Part shown: positions 1 to 6,735 of the stretch, piece by piece | How the letters are laid out: every line of letters starts with the position of its first letter | Numbering within the stretch: the stretch's first letter is position 1 | Assembly: GCA_040902925.1 (NCBI GenBank) | Contig: JBBDWJ010000341.1 | Span: 1-11,621, forward strand | Direction of reading: 5' to 3' | DNA from: JBBDWJ01 sp040902925 | GTDB taxonomy: Bacteria; Acidobacteriota; Terriglobia; Bryobacterales; UBA6623 | Length of the DNA: 11,621 nucleotides | The notes under the pieces: generated by a model | What the model saw: the letters and a program-made list of their open reading frames with translations, nothing else | Databases searched by the model: none | Told to the model about the DNA's origin: nothing | Position numbers and translations under genes: made by a program

Positions 1-99
1 AAAACCGCCACAAAAAAACAACCCAGATCGTCACCCACATCTATGTCGCGCACCCCCGTGAGAACATTCGGTACTACTTTTGTCTTATTGTAGAGATCA

Positions 100-3000
100 G
101 TGCTTCTGCGCCCCGCCGTCGTTGACGGCGTTGCGAGCTTCGCCGTGGAATCGTTGGTTCAAACACTCGAAAGGTACGGAGCGGACCCCGCTGCGATCCG
201 CTCTTTCGCTGCCGACGATCCAAGCCTCCTGCCATACGCCAGTCTGCTCAGCACGCGTCAGAACAATGATTCAGTCCTGGCCGCGCTGACGGGGGCCTAT
301 GAGTGGCAGGCCACCCCTCTGGTTTTCTTGGTGGATGCCGAAAAGCTCGGCCGTAAGCAAGATCTCGATCGTATCCGCCGGCTCGTCGCCATGCGGGGTG
401 ATGCGCCCTACTTGGGCGTCATCCGCCCAGGGCAGCTTACGGTTTACCGGGTTTCTCTGGACAATGATCCGCTGGACAGGGCACTTGTCCCGCTCCCTGT
501 GTCCGCCAGCGACGAGCGAGCCACCTTCCCCTACTTGGGTAACCACCGGCCTGGCGTGGCCCCGCATCCCCGGCAGCGGATATCGAAGGTTGTACTTAAC
601 CTGTTGAGCGCCTCGATAGCAGGTCTCAAGACGCATTTCGGTGTTGCAGACAACGACGCGATCTCATTGGTTGGGCGTGCACTATTCACCCGGTTTCTGG
701 CGGACCGTGGGCTCCTCCCTGGTTCATCACTTCCAAGTGGGCCGGATGAAGCGAGTCGGCTGTTCGACACTCCCGACGCTGCCGCCAAAACCTCCCGCTG
801 GTTGGACAGCACTTTCAACGGTGATTTTCTCCCTGTCCGCGACGGATTATTCGAGGCTCTGCGACCGGAGGGCTTCAAGACGCTAGGTGACATACTGCGC
901 CATGCGGATGGTGGCCAGCTTCCTCTCCGCTGGGAGGAAAAGTGGGCAAATCTCGATTTTGCCCACATCCCAGTTGGTGTGCTCAGCGAAGCTTATGAGC
1001 ACTACCTGCGCGAACATGCCCCGGAAAAGCAACGCAAAGAAGGCGGCTACTACACTCCCAGCACGATCGCCGACATGCTGGTCCGAGGCGCTTTCCACGC
1101 CCTCAGACGCGACGGCGCGTCCCATGGGGCACGGGTTCTGGACCCTGCGGCTGGGGCTGGCGTCTTCCTAATCACTGCTTTCCGCCAGTTGGTGGCTGAG
1201 CGTTGGCGCCACGACGGTCAACGACCTGACACGAAGACGCTTCGAAGCATCCTCTACAAGCAGATTACCGGCTTTGATATCAACGAAGCTGCCCTGCGAT
1301 TTGCCGCGCTCGGGCTCTACCTGGCTTCCATCGAACTAGACCCCAACCCGGAGCCTGTCGAGAAGCTGCGGTTCGAGAATTTGCGTGGCACGGTGCTGCA
1401 CAATATGGGTGACCCAGACGGCAACCCGCGGAGTCTGGGGAGCCTCGGCGACCGCGTGGGTCGAGCCCACTCGGGCCGGTACGATCTCGTGGTTGGGAAT
1501 CCCCCTTGGTCGAGTGGTACGGGTCTCCCGGACTGGACGTACGTCAAACGCCACGTGGCCGCAATTGCTCGGACTCGGGTGCCCGATGGATCGGTCCCTG
1601 AACTGCCTAACGAAGTACTGGATTTGCCGTTCGTTTGGCTGGCAATGGAGTGGGCGCGCCAAGGCGGCCAGATCGCTTTTGCCTTGCATGCCCGGTTGTT
1701 GTTTCAACAGGCTGAGGGCATGTCGGAAGATCGCGCTGCCCTGTTCGGTGCGATGAATGTGACTGGAATTGTGAACGGATCAGAAGTCCGGAGCACCAAG
1801 GTTTGGCCCGAGATTTCGGCACCATTCTGTTTACTATTCGCGCGCAACGAATTGCCACCGCCGGGAGCCGGTTTCAAATTTGTTAGCCCTCGATACGAAC
1901 GTCGACTGAATGCCGCGGGTGGCTGGCGGGTGGATGTGGGCAATGCGGAAACGATTGCCTCTGACCAAGTTATCCGACGGCCCGAGATTCTCAAGATAGC
2001 GTTCCGCGGTAGCCCACTCGATCTGGAGGCCTACGACAGGCTAGTCGCGCGAAAGCTGCCGACGCTGGACGCGGTTTGGCGCGCGCGGTTTGGGGAGTAC
2101 CGGAAACGACCTAAGTTCACTGGGAACGGATACCAGAAGTTACGAAAGAGTAGCCGCGTCAGAAAAAATGGTGACGGACAGCCTGGCGTCTCCGCATCGT
2201 ATTTGCATGACCTGCCCGAACTGATTCCGGAAGCGATGCAAACGTTGCTGGTTGATGTCTCACGGCCGATGTTCAGTTTAGAGCGCATCCACGACCCAAG
2301 ACCTATTGAGCTGTTCCGTGGACCGCTGCTGATAGTCCATGAGGCGCCACCAGCTGAGTCCGGTCGGATTCGAGTTGCAGTCGCCGACCGCGACATTGTA
2401 TTTAACCAGAGCTACAACGGCTACAGCGCTCACGCGCATGCGCAAGGTAGGCTTCTGGTGCGCTATCTTGCTTTGCTCTTGGGCAGCCGACCTGCATTGT
2501 GGCACGCTCTGATGGTCAGCGGCAGGTTTGGGTTCGAACGAGAAGTCATCGAGAAGTTTACTATCGATAAGGTTCCTGTTCCTCCATTCGATGAATTTGG
2601 CGCATCCGAACTAGATCGGATCGAGCGGCTGTTCGAGAATCTTGTCAGCGACAATTCTGAGCCGGGTTGGGAGGAAGTAGATGCCTGGGTGGCTTCGTTG
2701 TACGGCTTGCGGCCACGGGATCTCCAGGTGATTTCAGATACCTTAGAGTTCAACTTGCCTTTTGCCGACAATCGAAAGAAGGCCCAAACCGCTCCAAGAC
2801 CTCCTCAGGTTGCACGCTTCTGCAGCACGTTGGAGTCAGAACTGAAGGCTTGGGCTCAACGTTCTGGCAAAAAAATGCACGTTCGGCCGGTACAACTGCC
2901 GTCAGAGTGGCCGTGGAGACTTGTGCGAGTCAGCCACACGCCATCGTCAACTGCACGCCCGACTGACCAGGACTGGAGGGAGATATTGCGGATTGCCGAT

Positions 3001-3162
3001 CAATTGGCGGCAACAGAAGTTATCCATCCCGACACGGCGAGCGGCTGCCTTTGGCTAGCTCGCCTCAATCAGGCGCGCTACTGGAGTAACAGCCAAGCGA
3101 AACTGGCTGCCCGTCGTATAACTTGGGAGCATGTTGACTTCCTGGTGGACCTCGCGAACTGA
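100..3162 (+). CDS. N6-adenine DNA methyltransferase, type IIG / BREX-like architecture, probable modification-specificity subunit
   Basis: This 1020-residue protein should transfer a methyl group from S-adenosylmethionine to adenine N6 in a specific DNA site. Seen: motif X (GGYYTP, residues 315-320), motif I SAM-binding loop (DPAAGAG, 348-354), motif II (GFDIN, 391-395) and catalytic motif IV (NPPW, 467-470), in the order of gamma-class enzymes. Residues 1-300 precede the catalytic domain. Part of that region (about 70-120) resembles a degenerate nuclease-like N-terminus, with hydrophobic strands around a D-A-E-K and then a GVIRPGQLTVYR segment; this is inference. Residues about 600-1020 would carry target recognition and an extra C-terminal part I do not recognise. 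The GTG at 100 is the first possible start, because TAG at 91-93 closes the frame; its ribosome site is weak. The stop shares its last base with the next gene's ATG, which implies translational coupling. The enzyme class is secure; the exact system type is not. Confidence 0.9.
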   Translation: MLLRPAVVDGVASFAVESLVQTLERYGADPAAIRSFAADDPSLLPYASLLSTRQNNDSVLAALTGAYEWQATPLVFLVDAEKLGRKQDLDRIRRLVAMRGDAPYLGVIRPGQLTVYRVSLDNDPLDRALVPLPVSASDERATFPYLGNHRPGVAPHPRQRISKVVLNLLSASIAGLKTHFGVADNDAISLVGRALFTRFLADRGLLPGSSLPSGPDEASRLFDTPDAAAKTSRWLDSTFNGDFLPVRDGLFEALRPEGFKTLGDILRHADGGQLPLRWEEKWANLDFAHIPVGVLSEAYEHYLREHAPEKQRKEGGYYTPSTIADMLVRGAFHALRRDGASHGARVLDPAAGAGVFLITAFRQLVAERWRHDGQRPDTKTLRSILYKQITGFDINEAALRFAALGLYLASIELDPNPEPVEKLRFENLRGTVLHNMGDPDGNPRSLGSLGDRVGRAHSGRYDLVVGNPPWSSGTGLPDWTYVKRHVAAIARTRVPDGSVPELPNEVLDLPFVWLAMEWARQGGQIAFALHARLLFQQAEGMSEDRAALFGAMNVTGIVNGSEVRSTKVWPEISAPFCLLFARNELPPPGAGFKFVSPRYERRLNAAGGWRVDVGNAETIASDQVIRRPEILKIAFRGSPLDLEAYDRLVARKLPTLDAVWRARFGEYRKRPKFTGNGYQKLRKSSRVRKNGDGQPGVSASYLHDLPELIPEAMQTLLVDVSRPMFSLERIHDPRPIELFRGPLLIVHEAPPAESGRIRVAVADRDIVFNQSYNGYSAHAHAQGRLLVRYLALLLGSRPALWHALMVSGRFGFEREVIEKFTIDKVPVPPFDEFGASELDRIERLFENLVSDNSEPGWEEVDAWVASLYGLRPRDLQVISDTLEFNLPFADNRKKAQTAPRPPQVARFCSTLESELKAWAQRSGKKMHVRPVQLPSEWPWRLVRVSHTPSSTARPTDQDWREILRIADQLAATEVIHPDTASGCLWLARLNQARYWSNSQAKLAARRITWEHVDFLVDLAN

Positions 3163-3878
3163 TGAAGAAAAGCCGCTTCCATCCACGCGAGGATCAAGTG
3201 GCGGAGTTGACGCGCGGTCAGAGCCTGCCGCTTGCGCCACTTCACCAGGAGCATTTGAAGTCTATCGCGACGGCTCTCGATCGCGCCTGGAACGAACTCG
3301 TGGCGGAGCAGCACGAAACGCTGCGTTCGGGAAGCGAAGCGGAACTGAATAGCTTGATGGAGATTCGACTCAACGCGCTCCTAGAGAGAGACGATCTATG
3401 GGCACTGGTGGCGCGAAACGTCGCGCGGGGGAAGGAGACTATCAGTTTCGATGGAAGTCACCTCGAAAAGCGGCCCGACCTTTCCATCTACCTGACCGAT
3501 CGGAGCCCGTCATTCCCCTTGGTCGTAGAGTGTAAGCTGATTGACGCGCAGAGAAGCAAGACTGTCAACTTGTACTGCAAAGACGGTCTTTTGCGGTTCG
3601 TCCGAGGGGACTATGGTTGGGCCGCCCGTGAGGCCTTTATGCTCGCCTATGTGCGTGACGAATCAACAATCGCTACGTGTCTGAAGCCGTTCCTCCATGA
3701 CTGCCTGACGAAACAGCCGGACACCTATCTTACTGAGGCTTTGCCAGAGCTGGTTTCGGGGTCGGAGATGCACATGGCCCGATCCCGTCACAATCGTGAA
3801 TTCAGGTACGTCGGTCTTTCCCACGGCCCGGGCGCCATCGGGATATGGCACCTATGGGTTGCCACCCCGACCAAGTGA
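3162..3878 (+). CDS. PD-(D/E)XK-type nuclease, putative restriction subunit coupled to the methyltransferase
   Basis: This 238-residue protein is a likely DNA endonuclease and partner of the preceding methyltransferase. Seen: P105-D106 in a strand (KRPDLSIYL), then about 16 residues on E123-C-K125 in a hydrophobic strand (FPLVVECKLI), the spacing of the PD-(D/E)XK catalytic core. Acidic residues in the helix before it (E59, E61, E67) could supply the further conserved carboxylate. A basic/aromatic segment at 138-153 (YCKDGLLRFVRGDYGW) and a later SRHNREFRY...HLWV pattern (208-232) look like conserved parts of a restriction-associated family, but I cannot name it. There is no signal peptide or membrane span, so it should be cytoplasmic. 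ATG at 3162 overlaps the upstream stop by one base (TGATG), so its translation probably depends on the methyltransferase message. It could instead be a small accessory or regulatory subunit; the intact catalytic residues argue for an active nuclease. Confidence 0.75.
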   Translation: MKKSRFHPREDQVAELTRGQSLPLAPLHQEHLKSIATALDRAWNELVAEQHETLRSGSEAELNSLMEIRLNALLERDDLWALVARNVARGKETISFDGSHLEKRPDLSIYLTDRSPSFPLVVECKLIDAQRSKTVNLYCKDGLLRFVRGDYGWAAREAFMLAYVRDESTIATCLKPFLHDCLTKQPDTYLTEALPELVSGSEMHMARSRHNREFRYVGLSHGPGAIGIWHLWVATPTK

Positions 3879-4183
3879 GGGCCTCGTAGACTCGACCCGG
3901 CCACCCTCCGGTGACAAATCCTGGCCCGAATCACCCTTCCAAGTTGGTTTGTGGCTGCTATCCCGCTTGGATCAACGCCAACCGGAAGTTGGGCAGAGTG
4001 CGGTCAATTGACGAGCAACGGCCGACGGTTCTCCGTAAACAGGCGCGGCCGGGGTCTCGTGCAATTTGGTGAGAAACAGGCGGAAAGCCCTTGCCGGCCC
4101 AGTTTGCGGCAGCCTCAGTCGTTGCGATCCTCCGGATCCCGTCCCAGCAGCTTCCGAAACCTTCGGCCAAATCCCAGCCGCCA

Positions 4184-4209
4184 CCCAGGGCCCCATTTGG
4201 CGCCCTGGG
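4184..4209. repeat. GC-rich inverted repeat / hairpin
   Basis: CCCAGGGC at 4184-4191 is followed by its exact complement GCCCTGGG at 4202-4209, with a 10-nt loop whose CC/GG ends can pair further. No T-run follows on either side, so it is not a classical intrinsic terminator. It lies about 300 bases after the nuclease stop. The left arm's ACCCAGGG recurs at 4247-4254. Confidence 0.55.
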
Positions 4210-4407
4210 CTACTATAGGGCGACAGGAGGCATCGGGGGCGCTGCAACCCAGGGTCGGCCGCCCCTCCATCGCCCCCCAGGAACCGAACGCAGCGCATAA
4301 AAAAAGTGCCAAACGAACCCAATTAAAAATTCGGGGACAACAAGGCATATCATACGTACAATAAACAAGATCGGAGCCGATTACAGGGAGAACAAAAGGC
4401 AAAAACG

Positions 4408-4465
4408 ATTCGGGAGTATTCGCCAAATATTCTCCTAGCATTCGCCAAAAGTTCGCAAAGGTTCG
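4408..4465. promoter_or_regulatory. phased direct-repeat array of six TTCG-type elements, candidate operator
   Basis: TTCG or TTCT begins at 4409, 4419, 4430, 4441, 4452 and 4462, giving spacings of 10, 11, 11, 11 and 10 bp, close to one DNA helical turn. The best-matched units are ATTCGCCAAA at 4418-4427 and again at 4440-4449, exactly 22 bp apart; GTTCGCAAAG (4451-4460) is a third variant. A-runs recur in the same phase. It ends about 120 bp before the sulfatase start. Such spacing suits cooperative binding of a regulator to one DNA face, or intrinsic bending; no regulator is identified, so the role is inference. Confidence 0.4.
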
Positions 4466-4546
4466 TCATGGAATGGATTTGATCCGCCAACCAGCAATGC
4501 GCGACACTGGGGAACTCTTGGAGAACGCTCGGAGAGAATCAGGGTC

Positions 4547-4575
4547 TGTCCCGGACACAGGGGCCCGGACACAGG
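4547..4575. repeat. 12-bp direct repeat overlapping a TGTCC/GGACA inverted repeat
   Basis: CCCGGACACAGG occurs at 4550-4561 and again at 4564-4575, a 14-bp period. The first copy overlaps the near-palindrome TGTCCCGGACA (4547-4557, arms TGTCC and GGACA with one base between). The block ends 10 bp before the sulfatase ATG and runs into its probable ribosome site, so a bound protein or RNA fold could affect expression. It may instead be a remnant of a small dispersed palindromic repeat. Confidence 0.5.
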
Positions 4576-4578
4576 TGG
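4573..4578 (+). promoter_or_regulatory. ribosome binding site of the sulfatase gene
   Basis: AGGTGG, one mismatch from AGGAGG, lies 7 nt before ATG 4586. It supports this start over the later in-frame ATG at 4652, and it overlaps the end of the direct repeat at 4564-4575. Confidence 0.5.
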
Positions 4579-4585
4579 CCTCACA

Positions 4586-6061
4586 ATGACTCGCTTCAAC
4601 CTGGCAACCCGACTGCGGCGCATCCCCGTCGCCATCCGCATCCTCGCGGTCATGGCTGTTAGCCTCCTGGCGCCCGCATCACCGGCGCAGACCAACTTCG
4701 TGTTCTTCCTGGTCGACGACCTGGGCTGGCGCGACATCGGTTGCTTCGGCAGCAGCTTTTACGAAACTCCCAACGTCGATAAGCTGGCCCGCACGGGCAT
4801 GCGCTTCACGCAGGCCTATGCCGCCTGCCCGGTCTGCTCGCCGACGCGCGCCAGCATCATGACCGGCAAGTATCCGGTCCGCGCCGGCATTACCGACTTC
4901 ATCAATCCGGCCGGCAACAACCAGCCCGAAAAATGGACCCGCAACACCAAGCTGTTGCCGGCCAGTTACCGGGACCGCCTGGCGCTCGAGGAAGTCACCC
5001 TCGCCGAAGCCTTGAAGCAGTCCGGCTACGCAACGTTCTTCGCCGGCAAATGGCATCTCGGCCCGCAGGGGTTCTGGCCCGAGGACCAGGGTTTCGACGT
5101 CAACAAAGGGGGTATCGAGCAAGGCGGGCCTTATGGCGGCGAGCGCTACTTCTCGCCTTATGGCAACCCGCGTCTCGAAGATGGCCCGGCGGGCGAGCAT
5201 CTGCCCGACCGGCTGGCCACCGAAACCGTGAAGTTTATCGAAGCCAACCGCGATGGGAAGTTTTTGGCTTATCTTTCGTTCTATTCGGTTCACACGCCGC
5301 TAATGGCCCGACCCGATCTCGAAGCCAAGTACGCGGCAAAGGCGGCACTAATCGAATTCGCCGGCCCGCGATTCCTCGCCGAGCGCCTGCGCGAAGCGCG
5401 CCAGGTGCAGGACCACGCTATTTACGGCGGCATGGTCGAGGCCATGGACCTGGCAGTCGGGAAGGTTCTCGACGCGCTTGACCGGCTGGCGCTCTCCGAA
5501 AACACGGTGGTCATCTTCATGTCCGACAACGGCGGGCTAAGCACCTCGGAAGGCTCGCCCACCAGCAACGTTCCGCTCCGCGCGGGCAAAGGCTGGATGT
5601 ACGAAGGCGGCATCCGGGAGCCGATGATCATCCGCGCGCCATCAGTTGCCGAGCCCGGCAGCGTTTCAACCGCGTCGGTGACCAGCACCGATTTCTATCC
5701 CACGATGCTCGAGCTGGCCGGGCTGCCGGCGCGCCCGGAGCAGCATCTCGATGGCGTTAGCCTGCTGCCGATTCTTCGAGGCGGCGACATCCAATCGCGG
5801 CCGCTTTTTTGGCACTACCCGCACTACGGCAACCAGGGCGGCGAACCGTCTGGCGCGATTCGCGAAGGCGACTGGAAGCTCATCGAGTGGTACGAAGACG
5901 GCCGGATCGAGCTTTTCAACCTGCGCCAGGACCTCGGTGAGCGCTACAACATGATCCGTCTGCACCCCGATAAGGCCGAGCAGCTACACGGCCAACTCAA
6001 GGCCTGGCGCGCCGGCATGGGTGCGGCGATGCCGGCGCCAAATCCGCGCTACCAACCCTAG
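4586..6061 (+). CDS. secreted sulfatase (formylglycine-dependent, arylsulfatase A-like)
   Basis: This 491-residue enzyme hydrolyses a sulfate ester, probably on a polysaccharide or glycan outside the cytoplasm. Seen: N-terminal signal peptide (basic n-region, hydrophobic core about 18-30, cleavage likely near A-S-P-A, 31-34); metal ligands D44-D45 in LVDDLGW; the activation motif C84-S-P-T-R88, whose cysteine is converted to formylglycine; K155 and H157 in GKWHLG; H236 in SVHTP; D314-N315 in MSDNGG; and K335 in GKGWMYEGGIREP. Length and motif order match a complete family member. It needs a formylglycine-generating enzyme encoded elsewhere. It stands alone on the plus strand and converges with the acetyltransferase gene, leaving a 60-bp gap. 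The substrate cannot be read from the sequence; genomes rich in such enzymes are often polysaccharide degraders (general knowledge). Confidence 0.95.
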   Translation: MTRFNLATRLRRIPVAIRILAVMAVSLLAPASPAQTNFVFFLVDDLGWRDIGCFGSSFYETPNVDKLARTGMRFTQAYAACPVCSPTRASIMTGKYPVRAGITDFINPAGNNQPEKWTRNTKLLPASYRDRLALEEVTLAEALKQSGYATFFAGKWHLGPQGFWPEDQGFDVNKGGIEQGGPYGGERYFSPYGNPRLEDGPAGEHLPDRLATETVKFIEANRDGKFLAYLSFYSVHTPLMARPDLEAKYAAKAALIEFAGPRFLAERLREARQVQDHAIYGGMVEAMDLAVGKVLDALDRLALSENTVVIFMSDNGGLSTSEGSPTSNVPLRAGKGWMYEGGIREPMIIRAPSVAEPGSVSTASVTSTDFYPTMLELAGLPARPEQHLDGVSLLPILRGGDIQSRPLFWHYPHYGNQGGEPSGAIREGDWKLIEWYEDGRIELFNLRQDLGERYNMIRLHPDKAEQLHGQLKAWRAGMGAAMPAPNPRYQP

Positions 6062-6121
6062 TGCTAGACCAACGCCCGGCTCGGCAAGCTGTGAAGAGGC
6101 CAAGCTTCGGGCCCCCTGCTA

Positions 6122-6694
6122 CTACCTTTGGACGCCTTTCCATTCAGGGCGAAGCAGCCCCAAAAACACCGCGTCCTGAATCTCGCCGCCGACCTGATAG
6201 CGCTCGCGCAGCAGACCCTCGCGCTGAAAACCCTGTCTCTCGAGAAGCCGCAGCGAGCCCTCGTTGCGCGGATCGACGTCGGCCTCGATCCGATGCAGCC
6301 CCAGCTCCTCGAACGCGAGCGCGATCAGGCGCGCGACTGCTTCACTCGCGATCCCCTGCCCCCAGTGTTGCTTCCCAAGCGCGAAGCCGATCTCGCCCCG
6401 GCGATGAGTCAGATCGAGATGGAAAAGCGTACACGTACCCAGGATGGCGTCCGACGAACGCGAAGCGATGCCCCACTGAAACAGCGTTCCCGCACGGAAC
6501 AGATCGTGAATCTGCCGAATCAGCGCCTCCGCCTCGGCGATGCCGGTCATCGGCGGCGACGACCAATAGCGCATCACGTCGGGGTCGCGAAAGACCTCGA
6601 ACACCATCTCCACGTCCTGCTCGCGCAAGTTTCGTAGGACCAACCGCTCCGTGGAGAGCGTCGGCATTTTCTCCCATCCAATCCCGGTACTCAT
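6122..6694 (-). CDS. GNAT-family N-acetyltransferase, RimJ/RimL type
   Basis: This 190-residue cytoplasmic enzyme transfers an acetyl group from acetyl-CoA to an amine, either a protein N-terminus or a small molecule. Seen: the opening TERLVLRNLREQD (15-27) typical of the RimJ/RimL group; EIGFALGKQHWGQGIASEAV (101-120), containing the acetyl-CoA pyrophosphate-binding loop Q-x-x-G-x-G/A; then HRIEADVDPRNEGSLRLLE (134-152) and the GF pair of the C-terminal half. The fold looks complete. ATG 6694 is supported by AGGAAGG 7 nt upstream; M10 is a less likely alternative. The gene follows the MFS transporter after 41 bp on the same strand, suggesting co-transcription and perhaps a joint detoxification role (inference). 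The substrate is unknown. Confidence 0.9.
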   Translation of the reverse strand: MSTGIGWEKMPTLSTERLVLRNLREQDVEMVFEVFRDPDVMRYWSSPPMTGIAEAEALIRQIHDLFRAGTLFQWGIASRSSDAILGTCTLFHLDLTHRRGEIGFALGKQHWGQGIASEAVARLIALAFEELGLHRIEADVDPRNEGSLRLLERQGFQREGLLRERYQVGGEIQDAVFLGLLRPEWKGVQR

Positions 6695-6701
6695 TTCTCA
6701 A

Positions 6702-6708
6702 CCTTCCT
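6702..6708 (-). promoter_or_regulatory. ribosome binding site of the GNAT acetyltransferase gene
   Basis: AGGAAGG on the minus strand, 7 nt before ATG 6694, between the MFS stop and the acetyltransferase start. It is the clearest Shine-Dalgarno sequence in the window and fixes that start. Confidence 0.65.
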
Positions 6709-6735
6709 GAATTGAAGCCAACGTTCGCTACCGGC

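Larger units (their letters stand above)
3879..4585. other. gene-poor spacer between the restriction-modification pair and the sulfatase gene
   Basis: About 700 bases with no convincing gene. The open frames here (for example plus 3951-4364 and minus 4115-4441) overlap one another, have unbalanced composition and match nothing I recognise. The left two thirds is GC-rich and holds the hairpin at 4184-4209; a perfect 10-bp palindrome (GTCAATTGAC) lies at 4003-4012. From about 4295 to 4410 the sequence becomes AT-richer (poly-A near 4299-4306, AATTAAAAAT near 4321-4330), which would suit a promoter, but I cannot point to a clear -35/-10 pair. A phased TTCG series (4408-4465) and a direct/inverted repeat (4547-4575) follow before the sulfatase start. 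Confidence 0.7.

Noticed and set aside
60..99. Possible promoter before the methyltransferase (TATTGT at 86-91 as a -10)
   Set aside because: Only four of six bases match and no acceptable -35 is placed upstream; the region may also be the end of an upstream gene.
3951..4364. Plus-strand 137-codon frame in the spacer
   Set aside because: Composition is dominated by R, P, S and Q with no domain signal; likely chance in GC-rich DNA.
4115..4441. Minus-strand 108-codon frame in the spacer, with a hydrophobic stretch (ALFLCAAFGSWG)
   Set aside because: No recognised family, no clear ribosome site, and it runs through both the hairpin and the TTCG array; overlapping frames on both strands look equally good or bad.
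4408..4465. CRISPR-like reading of the regularly spaced repeats
   Set aside because: Units are about 10 bp with no unique spacers of 30 or so bases; the pattern is phased short motifs, not repeat-spacer.
4679..5293. 204-codon minus-strand frame opposite the sulfatase
   Set aside because: Antisense shadow of a gene with full catalytic motifs.
6062..6121. Terminator in the gap between the converging sulfatase and acetyltransferase genes
   Set aside because: Only a 5-bp AAGCT/AGCTT pairing and scattered GGCC motifs; no stable stem with a T-run on either strand.
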